Shown here piece after piece: positions 1 through 8,335 of a DNA stretch of 43,500 bases. Numbering within the stretch: the first letter of the stretch is position 1; the number at the start of each line of letters is the position of its first letter. The DNA lies in assembly GCA_033765345.1 (NCBI GenBank), contig JANRIC010000041.1, positions 1-43,500 on the forward strand. The letters are read 5' to 3'. The DNA comes from JANRIC01 sp033765345. GTDB lineage: Bacteria; Bacteroidota; Bacteroidia; Cytophagales; Microscillaceae. A program made the translations under genes and the position numbers. Under the pieces are notes generated by a model. It saw nothing but the letters and a program-made list of their open reading frames with translations, was not told the origin of the DNA and did no database searches.

Positions 1-130
1 CTTTGAGCCGCTCCTCAAAGACCTGTGCGGGGTTTTTCCGGTTTTTAAGGTCAAAGCCTATGTTTTCGTAGTCTTCGTCTTCGTAATCGTCCTCGTATTC
101 CGAGTTGGATTTGTGTGTGTAGTCTGGCAT
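1..130 (-). CDS. N-terminus of unknown acidic protein (partial, runs off left edge)
   Basis: Reading leftward from an ATG at 130-128 the frame stays open to the edge of the window (43 codons). The visible N-terminus begins MPDYTHKSNSEYEDDYEDED and continues with a short basic stretch containing NRKNPAQVFEERLK. The first 25 residues are very rich in Asp, Glu and Tyr, which suggests a disordered acidic leader before a folded domain outside the window. I do not recognise the family. The frame is supported only by its openness and its ordinary codon choice, so a short chance frame cannot be excluded. Confidence 0.5.
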   Translation of the reverse strand, partial: MPDYTHKSNSEYEDDYEDEDYENIGFDLKNRKNPAQVFEERLK

Positions 131-678
131 AGCTTAAAAGGCTTAAAAATGTGATAGTTATGTGTTGATTCTTCCTCAAAAAATAGTTCTCCGTCCCTAT
201 TACGAAGTTAGGAACAAAGGGCTCAAAACACAGATGTTTTGAAGGATTTTTTTTTGGGGGGGGATATGTACCTGTGCTGGGTTTTCGGTAGAATGGCTAA
301 CAAATTGGAGATGTCATTTTTGGTAATTTTTAGACTTTTAAGATATAGCAAGGACTTTTTTCTACTTCTTAGGTATGAAAATAGTTTCTGAGCGAGTTTT
401 AATCCATGTAAAACATTAAAAAAGAGGTATGCATTGAGTTTTCCGAAGGTATGAGTAAATTCTAATAATAATAATACACACAAAACCTCCGCATAATTTA
501 TAAAATATTACATATTTTTGTTTAAAAATTTGTAAATTGCACATGTTCGTTATCCATACGGGGCAAGGTTTTGAGTGCTGGGAGTAAGGTATCGGGAGTA
601 AAATGTCATCTTAGAAACTACAACAATCCTTTTACTCAACTCTACACCCCACACCCCAACCCCTAAAATATATTTTGT
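131..678. other. Intergenic region without a convincing gene
   Basis: This 548-nt stretch separates the divergent left-edge gene from pcrA. It is AT-rich and contains a homopolymer junction of nine T followed by eight G at 247-263, and a C-rich stretch (CACCCCACACCCCAACCCC) at about 645-663 just before the pcrA start. A minus-strand frame at 223-483 exists only with a TTG start and has no family resemblance. I see no tRNA, hairpin terminator or clear promoter. Confidence 0.5.
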
Positions 679-2913
679 ATGAATTACACGGAGGGTTTGA
701 ATGAACCTCAAAGAGCAGCCGTTTTGCACGAAGAAGGTCCCCTGATGATTATTGCTGGCGCAGGCTCCGGCAAAACAAGGGTACTTACGCACCGTATCGC
801 CCACTTGATCAGTCAGGGAGTGGCTGCACACCAAATTTTGGCTTTGACATTCACCAACAAAGCCGCTGGCGAAATGCGCCACCGGATCGAGACATTGGTC
901 GGTCCTCAGGCCAACAATCTTTGGATGGGCACTTTTCACTCTATTTTTGCTCGAATTTTACGCTTTGAAGCGGATAAAATCGGTTATAATAGCAATTTTT
1001 CTATTTATGATACTGATGATTCTAAATCACTGATCAAAAGTATCCTCAAAGAAAGGAATCTGGATGATAAAGTATATAAACCCGGCCTGGTACTTGGTAA
1101 AATTTCGGGAGCAAAAAACCGATTGATTTCTTACCGCGAATACATCGATAATCCAGTCTACCTCGAAGACGACCGAGCCCAACAAAAACCCGAAATCGGT
1201 ACAATCTATCAACATTATCAAAAAAGGATTTTTAAGTCCAATGCCATGGATTTTGATGATCTGCTGTTTAATACCAATATTTTGTTTAGAGATCATGCCG
1301 AGGCTTTGGGTAAATATCAGCAAAAGTTTCAGTACATCCTCATTGATGAGTTTCAGGATACCAATTATTCTCAGTACCTCATCGTCAAAAGATTGTCCGA
1401 GATTCATCATAATATATGTGTAGTGGGAGATGATGCCCAAAGTATCTATGCCTTCAGAGGGGCAGATATTCAAAATATCCTGAACTTTCAGCGTGATTAT
1501 ACAGAAACCAAAGTCATTCGGCTGGAACAAAACTACCGCTCGACCCAGAATATCGTCCGAGCAGCCAACTCTATCATTGATAAAAACCTGAGCCAACTCA
1601 AGAAAAGCGTCTGGACGGATAACGAACACGGTAGCCTCATCAAGATCATCAAAGCACTTTCTGACAGTGAAGAGGGGCGAGTCGTGGCAAACACCATTTT
1701 TGAGGAAAAAGTAAATCATAACCTGCGTAACCGTGATTTTGCCATCCTCTATCGTACCAATGCCCAATCCCGCACGATGGAAGAAGCCCTCCGAAAAATG
1801 AATATCAAATACCGCATCATCGGAGGTTTGTCCTTTTACCAACGCAAAGAAATCAAGGATTTGATTGCTTATATGCGCTACTCCATCAACCACAATGACG
1901 AAGAAGCCCTCAAAAGGATTATCAACCTGCCCCGGCGTGGTATTGGAGATGCTACGATGAGTCAACTTGTTTATTTGGCCGAGCAAAACAGTATGAGCCT
2001 TTGGGAAGTTGTGAAAAATGTGGCCCGGTTTCTCAAAGGGCGCGCCGCAAGTGCTATTGCAGGATTTGCCACACTGATACAGAGTTTTGAGACGCTTGCC
2101 AAACAAAATGATGCTTTTATCGCCGCTAGCCAAATATCCAAAAACTCTGGTTTGCTCAAAGAGCTTTACGAAGATAAGACCATTGAAGGGCTTTCTCGCT
2201 ATGAAAACGTACAAGAATTGCTCAATGCGATCAAAGAATTTGTAGACAATCCAAACAATATTGACAAATCTCTCTCAGCCTTTTTACAGGAAGTCTCTCT
2301 ACTGACGAGTGTAGATGAAGCCGGAGACAATGACGATGATAAAGTCACACTGATGACTATTCACGCCGCTAAGGGGCTGGAATTCAGCCACGTATTTGTG
2401 GTAGGTATGGAAGAAGACCTTTTCCCCTCTCAACTGATGCTCAACAGCCGGGATGATCTTGAAGAAGAACGTCGCCTTTTTTATGTGGCCGTCACCCGCG
2501 CCGAAAAAAAACTTACCCTCAGTTATGCCCTGACTCGGTATCAGTTTGGTAGGCTTAAAAATTGTGAACCCAGCCGCTTTCTTCAGGAAATTGACGAGTC
2601 TTTTTTGCACAAAGAAAATACCTGGGGCGAGGAGTATTCACAAGTAAATACCAGCTTTGTACAAAATCTCCAACCCCGACTGACACGCATCAGCCCTGTT
2701 GTGAAAGCCAATCATCAAATCTCCCCAGATTTTAAACCCAGCGATACCAAAGATTTACAGGTAGGTATGAAGGTAGAACACATTCGTTTTGGCTTTGGAA
2801 TCGTAAAAGAAGTACAAGATTTTAATAATGATCGAAAAGCTTGCATTGATTTTGAAGAATATGGTGAAAAAACACTACTTTTGAGCTTTGCAAAGCTGAA
2901 GATTCACACTTGA
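679..2913 (+). CDS. pcrA: UvrD/PcrA-type superfamily 1 DNA helicase
   Basis: ATP-dependent 3'-5' DNA helicase of the UvrD/Rep/PcrA family, acting in nucleotide excision repair, mismatch repair and clearance of replication blocks. The 744-aa product has the Q-motif LNEPQRAAV (residues 7-15), Walker A AGAGSGKT (26-33), motif Ia LTFTNKAA, the Walker B form DEFQDT (from D223), motif III VVGDDAQSIYAFRGA, and the C-terminal helicase motifs TIHAAKGLEF and FYVAVTRAE. The last 60 residues (from about LQVGMKVEHIRFGFGIV) form the Tudor-like tail typical of PcrA, which in the family contacts RNA polymerase. The length is normal for the family. The ATG at 679 puts the Q-motif at the expected distance. The next gene follows after 30 nt, so co-transcription is likely. 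PcrA rather than Rep is preferred because of the tail; functional differences between UvrD and PcrA names are small. Confidence 0.95.
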   Translation: MNYTEGLNEPQRAAVLHEEGPLMIIAGAGSGKTRVLTHRIAHLISQGVAAHQILALTFTNKAAGEMRHRIETLVGPQANNLWMGTFHSIFARILRFEADKIGYNSNFSIYDTDDSKSLIKSILKERNLDDKVYKPGLVLGKISGAKNRLISYREYIDNPVYLEDDRAQQKPEIGTIYQHYQKRIFKSNAMDFDDLLFNTNILFRDHAEALGKYQQKFQYILIDEFQDTNYSQYLIVKRLSEIHHNICVVGDDAQSIYAFRGADIQNILNFQRDYTETKVIRLEQNYRSTQNIVRAANSIIDKNLSQLKKSVWTDNEHGSLIKIIKALSDSEEGRVVANTIFEEKVNHNLRNRDFAILYRTNAQSRTMEEALRKMNIKYRIIGGLSFYQRKEIKDLIAYMRYSINHNDEEALKRIINLPRRGIGDATMSQLVYLAEQNSMSLWEVVKNVARFLKGRAASAIAGFATLIQSFETLAKQNDAFIAASQISKNSGLLKELYEDKTIEGLSRYENVQELLNAIKEFVDNPNNIDKSLSAFLQEVSLLTSVDEAGDNDDDKVTLMTIHAAKGLEFSHVFVVGMEEDLFPSQLMLNSRDDLEEERRLFYVAVTRAEKKLTLSYALTRYQFGRLKNCEPSRFLQEIDESFLHKENTWGEEYSQVNTSFVQNLQPRLTRISPVVKANHQISPDFKPSDTKDLQVGMKVEHIRFGFGIVKEVQDFNNDRKACIDFEEYGEKTLLLSFAKLKIHT

Positions 2914-2943
2914 TTTTATTTATTTATTGATTAACAGGTATAT

Positions 2944-3648
2944 ATGAACATAGTAAACTTTCCGCCTAAGAGCATCTTCAATTTAGATGAGTACAATACC
3001 CAAAAACCTTTCCTAATTCTAAAAGAATACGGGCGAAATATCCAGAAAATCGTCGAGTATATCGTCAAAATTGAGGAAAGAGAAGAAAGAACCCGGTATG
3101 CACACAATCTCATTGAACTCATGCGACAAATTAACCCCAATACCCGCGATTCACAAGACTACCAAAACAAACTCTGGGATGATCTCTACATTATGTCTGG
3201 TTTTAGTTTGGATGTAGAAAGCCCTTATCCGATGCCAAAAATTGAGGAACTTGGGAAAAAACCACAAAGACTTGATTACAACTCTCATAAGATTGTCTAC
3301 AAACACTACGGCAAAAATATTGAGTTACTTATTCAAAAAGCTTTTGAACTGGAAGACGAAGAAGAAAAATTCAGTGCCCTCATTCATATCGGTCGCCTCA
3401 TGAAAAGCTTCTTCCTGAGCTGGAATAAGGACAATATCCAAGATGTGACGATTCTGGATCATATCGAGAAAATATCCAATATTAAACTGGGAGACGAACT
3501 GAGAGAAAAAATTCTGGCCGAAAACCCCTTTGAATTGGCTATACCCCGCGAGAAAAAAGCACCTGCCAGCAACGGCAATACGAATTCCAGTTCTAGTTCC
3601 GGCTCAAATAACAACATCAACAAAAAACCCAAAAGAAAGAAAAAGTAA
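2944..3648 (+). CDS. DUF4290 family protein
   Basis: A 234-aa cytoplasmic protein of unknown function that I assign to the Bacteroidota family DUF4290 from the pattern KEYGRNIQKIVEY, the following IEEREERTRYA and the KLWDDLYIMSGF segment. The core (about residues 12-195) looks mostly alpha-helical and charged. It ends in a Ser/Asn-rich linker and a strongly basic tail (KKPKRKKK), suggesting contact with nucleic acid or an acidic partner; that is inference only. It sits 30 nt after pcrA and 65 nt before murA. As I recall, DUF4290 next to murA is a recurrent arrangement in the phylum, which hints at a role linked to cell-wall synthesis or to the helicase, but nothing in the sequence shows which. 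Confidence 0.8.
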   Translation: MNIVNFPPKSIFNLDEYNTQKPFLILKEYGRNIQKIVEYIVKIEEREERTRYAHNLIELMRQINPNTRDSQDYQNKLWDDLYIMSGFSLDVESPYPMPKIEELGKKPQRLDYNSHKIVYKHYGKNIELLIQKAFELEDEEEKFSALIHIGRLMKSFFLSWNKDNIQDVTILDHIEKISNIKLGDELREKILAENPFELAIPREKKAPASNGNTNSSSSSGSNNNINKKPKRKKK

Positions 3649-3713
3649 AATTTTCACAGGAATGCTTGAATATCCAATATATTTAAGCTTTTCCTCTAAT
3701 TCTTAACAAACCC

Positions 3714-5021
3714 ATGGCATCATTCCAAGTAATCGGAGGAAAAAAACTTCAGGGAAATATTATCCCACAAGGCGCAAAAAATGAAGCTCTTCAGGTAATA
3801 TGTGCCGTTTTGCTCAGTGCCGAACCTATCACTATTCAAAATATCCCCGATATACGGGATGTCAACAAACTCATCGAGCTGCTGAAAGCCATGGGGGTAA
3901 AAGTAACTGCCCTTGAACCTGGCTCATTCCGCTTTCAGGCTGATGATATTGATATGGATTATCTGGAAAGCGAAGATTTTAGTGCCAAAGGAAGCGCACT
4001 CAGAGGCTCCGTGATGATTCTAGGACCTCTTTTGGCCAGATTCGGTAAAGCAAGAATCCCCAAACCCGGTGGCGACAAAATCGGTAGAAGAAGATTGGAT
4101 ACCCACTTCTTAGGTTTCCAGCAACTCGGTGCCGAATTTCATTATGATGCTGAAAACTATACCTTTGATATCCACGCCCCCCAACTCAAAGGTACTTATA
4201 TGCTCCTCGATGAAGCCTCCGTCACTGGTACAGCCAATATTATTATGACTGCCGTACTTGCCGAAGGAACTACCACGATCTACAATGCAGCCTGTGAGCC
4301 TTATATCCAGCAATTATGCAAAATGCTCACTCAAATGGGTGCCAAAATTCAGGGCATCGGCTCTAATTTGCTTCAGATTGAAGGTGTCCAATCTTTGGGA
4401 GGAACAACACATACCTTACTTCCTGACATGATCGAGATCGGTAGTTTTATTGGGCTGGCTGCCATGACAGGCTCTGAAATTACCATCAAAAACGCTCAAA
4501 TTCATCAATTGGGAATTATCCCCAGTGTCTTCCAAAAACTTGGCGTTCAAATGGAGCTTCGGGAAGATGATATTTATATCCCTGCACAGGAAAATTATGA
4601 AATCCAGACTTTTATCGACGGCTCTATACTTACCGTAGCAGATGCCCCATGGCCAGGTTTTACACCTGACCTACTCAGTATTGTACTTGTGACAGCGATC
4701 CAAAGCAAGGGAACAGTGCTGATTCACCAAAAAATGTTCGAGAGCAGATTGTTTTTTGTGGATAAACTTATCGATATGGGGGCTCAGATCATTTTATGTG
4801 ACCCACATAGGGCTACGGTCATCGGTTTGGATAAAAAAATAGCCCTTCGAGGCATTCGGATGACCTCTCCCGATATCCGCGCAGGGGTAGCTTTGCTGAT
4901 TGCCGCCTTGTCGGCTCAAGGGGAAAGCATTATTGACAATGTAGAGCAGATAGACCGGGGTTATCAAAAAATTGATCAAAGATTAAATCAATTGGGTGCC
5001 GAAATCGTCCGTCTGGCATAA
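3714..5021 (+). CDS. murA: UDP-N-acetylglucosamine 1-carboxyvinyltransferase MurA, Asp-type active site
   Basis: First committed step of peptidoglycan synthesis: transfer of enolpyruvate from PEP to UDP-GlcNAc, in the cytoplasm. The 435-aa protein has the EPSP-synthase-like two-domain fold, with the N-terminal GGKKLQGNIIPQGAKNEAL carrying the conserved Lys22-Asn23 pair. The active-site loop reads PKPGGDKIGRRRLDTHF, so residue 121 is Asp where Escherichia coli MurA has Cys115. Asp at this position is known from Mycobacterium and Chlamydia and makes MurA insensitive to fosfomycin; I infer the same here. The length is slightly above the usual 420. The ATG at 3714 gives a start matching the family (ASFQVIGGKKL). 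It follows the DUF4290 gene in the same direction and precedes a sensor gene by 33 nt. Confidence 0.95.
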   Translation: MASFQVIGGKKLQGNIIPQGAKNEALQVICAVLLSAEPITIQNIPDIRDVNKLIELLKAMGVKVTALEPGSFRFQADDIDMDYLESEDFSAKGSALRGSVMILGPLLARFGKARIPKPGGDKIGRRRLDTHFLGFQQLGAEFHYDAENYTFDIHAPQLKGTYMLLDEASVTGTANIIMTAVLAEGTTTIYNAACEPYIQQLCKMLTQMGAKIQGIGSNLLQIEGVQSLGGTTHTLLPDMIEIGSFIGLAAMTGSEITIKNAQIHQLGIIPSVFQKLGVQMELREDDIYIPAQENYEIQTFIDGSILTVADAPWPGFTPDLLSIVLVTAIQSKGTVLIHQKMFESRLFFVDKLIDMGAQIILCDPHRATVIGLDKKIALRGIRMTSPDIRAGVALLIAALSAQGESIIDNVEQIDRGYQKIDQRLNQLGAEIVRLA

Positions 5022-5054
5022 AGTATGGTATACCTGTATTGAAAAAAGATCATC

Positions 5055-7490
5055 ATGAAGTGGATTGAAAAAATTACTGATTTCTTCAAAAATCAAAAAC
5101 TTCTCAATAAGTTTTTGATCGCCTTGTCTGTAGTATCTATCTCAGCCCTGGCTTTTATCAGTATTTTTGCATACCTCAAAGGAAAAGAATTGTTAAGCAA
5201 ACAATCTTTTACGCTTCTTGAAAACCATACCGATCAGCGAAAAAAAGCCATTGAGTCTTATTTTATTCAAGTACAGAAACAAATCATCTCCCTGGCTCAT
5301 AATCCAAGTACCATAGAATCTTTGCAGGCTTTTGACTCAACGTTTTATCAGATCAGGCAAACACTGAATCCCGAAGAAGAAAAAGTGCTTCGTAAATTTT
5401 ACGAATTGGACTTCTTAAAACAACTCCAGTACAACCTCTTGGATAAAACACCTGAATATCCGCTTTTCCCAAGATATGAACTTAGCAAAGTTCTGCAATA
5501 CAAATACATCGCCGCCAACCCCAAACCCATTGGTTATAAACATCTTCCTTATAAATTATCCCAACAAGAAGCCTATGACCTCATACACCATAAGTACCAT
5601 CCCTCCTATTTAAGATACCTCAAGGAATTTGCTTATTCAGACATTTTTTTGGTCAATGATCAAGGAGATATTGTTTATTCGGTTGCCAAAAAAACCGACT
5701 TTGCTACCAATCTCATCAATGGGCCTTACCGATTTAGTCATCTTTCCAGATTGCTCAAAAAAACACTCAAATCCAAAGAAAGGAACTTCATTGGTTTCGA
5801 GGATTTTGATTTTTATCTGCCCAATTTTAATGAACCGGTTTGTTTCGCCTCAGTTCCGATTTACCCAGATAATCATCCACAAACCAAAAAGATAGGGGCT
5901 TTGATCATACAGCTTGCCAATGAAAATATCAATAATCTGATGACTAATCACGAAAATTGGGAAAAAGACGGCTTAGGTGCCAGCGGTGAAACTGCCCTGG
6001 TCGGTCCTGATTTCCTGATTCGGAATGATACCCGCCGTTTTATTGTCGATCCGGTTGCTTATCAGACAGATTTGCTGAATCATCAGGTAGATAGTAATTT
6101 GGTGATGATGATTCAAAGACTCAATACAACTATTCTTCTTAGAAAAGTTAAAAATCAATCTATTATCAACGCACTGAACGGGAAATCGGGAAGTATAGAA
6201 AACTATGATTTTCTTGGGCAAAAAGTTTTGGATATCTATCGCCCTGTAAATGTTTTTAATACGCAATGGGCAATCATTACCGAAATGAATAGTAATGAGA
6301 TTTTTAAGGAAATCAGCAATTTGAGAAATCAACTTTTTCTGGCTTCTGGTTTACTTGTGGTGCTTATCGTCGCACTCGGATATTTTGTAGCCAACAGCCT
6401 TTCTTTGCCGATGCGTCGGATTCAGAAAGAAATCACGATGCTTGCACAAGGTGAATTCCCGCAAGCTATACAAAAAATTCACAAAGACGAACTGGGTAAA
6501 ATTCAGGAAGCACTCAATAGCTTGATCGATAACATGAAAAATGTGGCTAATTTTGCCAAGGACATCGGTAAAGGAAATTTTAATCACGAGTTTAATGCCA
6601 AAGGAGACAATGATATATTGGGGAATTCATTGCTGCAAATGCGTGAAAATCTGAGGAAAATTTCAGAAGATGAGCAAAAAAGAAGCTGGGTCAATACTGG
6701 CATCTCTATTTTTGGAGAAATACTGCGAAATAATAGCGATAATCTTCAGAAACTATCCGCTTTCACGATTTCTGAACTGGTGAAATATCTCAAAGCAAAT
6801 CAGGGAGCCTTGTTTATTTGGGATGAAACCCACGAAAAACTTAAACTAATCAGCACCTATGCCTACGATAAATTTAAGTATATGGATAAACTAATCGCAC
6901 CAGGTGAAGGACTTGTCGGACAGGCATACCTTGAAAAAGAAACCATCTTCCTAAAAGAAATTCCTGAAAATTATTCGGATATTGGCTCTGGGCTTGGCCA
7001 CGCCAGCCCCCGGTGTATACTGGTAGTCCCTATCAAGTTAAATACTCAAATATTTGGTGTCATTGAAATAGCCTCCTTTGACTTACTACAAAGTTATGAA
7101 ACCAATTTTGTAGAAACCGTCTCAGAGGATTTGGCCACAACAATCTCTGCCATTAAAGTCAATGCCGAAACCAGAAAACTCCTCGAAGAGTCTCAATTGG
7201 TTGCCGAACAACTCCGCAAACAAGAAGAAGAGATGCGTCGTAGTTTTGAAGAACTCATCCGCTCGCAAGAAGAATATACCCCGGTTCAGTCTGTGCAAGA
7301 TTCTTTTGAGTTTGACGAATCTATTTTTGATATTGAACCGGAAGAAAGTATACAAAATTTGAAGCAATTAAACGAAAAAATTAAGGAAACCGAGATAGAA
7401 AAAAGAATTAAAAATGCTATCATCCGTCAAAAAGAACTTCTGGATAAAGACTCCTCTCATAGTCAGGAAAACGGTAGCCCGGATAGTTAA
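5055..7490 (+). CDS. Membrane-bound HAMP-GAF sensor protein without a kinase domain
   Basis: An 811-aa inner-membrane signalling protein. A transmembrane helix at about 20-41 is followed by a large extracytoplasmic region (about 42-423) of the size of a double Cache sensor, then a second helix at about 425-445 (LFLASGLLVVLIVALGYFVA). A HAMP segment follows (SLPMRRIQKEITMLAQGEFP), then another HAMP-like helical pair (to about 540). A GAF domain spans about 560-695, recognisable from GEGLVGQAYLEKETIFLKEI and RCILVVPIKL. The tail (700-811) is coiled coil plus an acidic, probably disordered region. No histidine kinase, cyclase or HTH domain is visible, so output is likely by protein contact. Its last 77 nt overlap the start of the LRR gene in a different frame. 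The ligand cannot be told from sequence. Confidence 0.8.
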   Translation: MKWIEKITDFFKNQKLLNKFLIALSVVSISALAFISIFAYLKGKELLSKQSFTLLENHTDQRKKAIESYFIQVQKQIISLAHNPSTIESLQAFDSTFYQIRQTLNPEEEKVLRKFYELDFLKQLQYNLLDKTPEYPLFPRYELSKVLQYKYIAANPKPIGYKHLPYKLSQQEAYDLIHHKYHPSYLRYLKEFAYSDIFLVNDQGDIVYSVAKKTDFATNLINGPYRFSHLSRLLKKTLKSKERNFIGFEDFDFYLPNFNEPVCFASVPIYPDNHPQTKKIGALIIQLANENINNLMTNHENWEKDGLGASGETALVGPDFLIRNDTRRFIVDPVAYQTDLLNHQVDSNLVMMIQRLNTTILLRKVKNQSIINALNGKSGSIENYDFLGQKVLDIYRPVNVFNTQWAIITEMNSNEIFKEISNLRNQLFLASGLLVVLIVALGYFVANSLSLPMRRIQKEITMLAQGEFPQAIQKIHKDELGKIQEALNSLIDNMKNVANFAKDIGKGNFNHEFNAKGDNDILGNSLLQMRENLRKISEDEQKRSWVNTGISIFGEILRNNSDNLQKLSAFTISELVKYLKANQGALFIWDETHEKLKLISTYAYDKFKYMDKLIAPGEGLVGQAYLEKETIFLKEIPENYSDIGSGLGHASPRCILVVPIKLNTQIFGVIEIASFDLLQSYETNFVETVSEDLATTISAIKVNAETRKLLEESQLVAEQLRKQEEEMRRSFEELIRSQEEYTPVQSVQDSFEFDESIFDIEPEESIQNLKQLNEKIKETEIEKRIKNAIIRQKELLDKDSSHSQENGSPDS

Positions 7491-8289
7491 ATTTTTGTGC
7501 TTTCTTTTGATTTGTACCTGTCCATTCTCCCTCCTGGCACAATTTTATCAAAAAACTCCTGAAGTTATCCTGGGCTCTACCTGGAAAGATCATCAATTTT
7601 ATTCTTTTAAAGAAGCCCTTTTGCACCCCGATCAAGTCTATGAACTCAATCTTAGCCATCAGATTTACACTGCATTTCCTCCCGAATTCATGGAACTAAC
7701 CGAGCTTAAGTCTTTGATTTTGAGCCATTCACAGATAATTTATCTTCCCAAAGAATTGATTTTTTTGCCTTCTTTGAAGGCCTTGACTTTGTGTAATAAC
7801 CCTCAACTCGATCTGTCAGCCAACACGGCTATACTCGCTGAGATGCCTTATTTAGAAATACTTCGGTTGGACTCTTGCCACCTTGAAAGTTTCCCGGAGG
7901 GATCTATCTACTTTTCAAAGCTCCGACACCTAAGCCTGAGTCACAATCAAATCCGACATTTATCCAAAGATTTTTTTCAACTTCCTCTCTTACAATCCCT
8001 GGATTTATCCTTTAATCTCTTTGAAGAAATACCTGCTGACATAGCGCACTTGTCCCAATTAACCCAACTGAATTGTTCCGCTAATTTATTAAGGGAGCTT
8101 CCGGCAGAAATCAATTCTTTGACCCAACTGGAAAAACTTTCCCTAGGCTGGAACTCACTTCGGGAAATCAGCCTGAATCCTCAAAAACTAACCCGATTGA
8201 AGACCCTTCAGCTCACAGGAAATCCGCTTTCGGAGGAGGAAAAAAAACGCATACAGGCTTTGTTTGAAAATACAGACATTATTTTCTAA
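7414..8289 (+). CDS. Exported leucine-rich-repeat protein
   Basis: A 291-aa protein with about eight leucine-rich repeats, for example LRHLSLSHNQIRHLSKDFF, LQSLDLSFNLFEEIPADI and LEKLSLGWNSLREISL. It resembles the LxxLxLsxNxLxxLP type used for protein binding. A hydrophobic segment at about 29-42 ending LLAQ looks like a signal peptide, preceded by an unusually long basic n-region, so the protein is probably periplasmic or outer-membrane associated. The only good start is ATG 7414, which overlaps the upstream sensor gene by 77 nt; later in-frame candidates are TTG codons inside the signal peptide. The overlap suggests translational coupling. No catalytic domain is present. The true start is uncertain. 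Confidence 0.75.
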   Translation: MLSSVKKNFWIKTPLIVRKTVARIVKFLCFLLICTCPFSLLAQFYQKTPEVILGSTWKDHQFYSFKEALLHPDQVYELNLSHQIYTAFPPEFMELTELKSLILSHSQIIYLPKELIFLPSLKALTLCNNPQLDLSANTAILAEMPYLEILRLDSCHLESFPEGSIYFSKLRHLSLSHNQIRHLSKDFFQLPLLQSLDLSFNLFEEIPADIAHLSQLTQLNCSANLLRELPAEINSLTQLEKLSLGWNSLREISLNPQKLTRLKTLQLTGNPLSEEEKKRIQALFENTDIIF

Positions 8290-8335
8290 ATCAAGTCCTA
8301 AGCATTAGCTTTGTACCATCAAGACAATCCCAATC

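Noticed and set aside
223..483. Minus-strand frame in the first intergenic region
   Set aside because: Only a TTG start, no family resemblance, and it contains the homopolymer junction.
1027..2214. Long minus-strand open frame opposite the helicase gene
   Set aside because: It is fully antisense to pcrA, whose motifs are intact, and its translation shows no family features; it is a shadow of the plus-strand codons.
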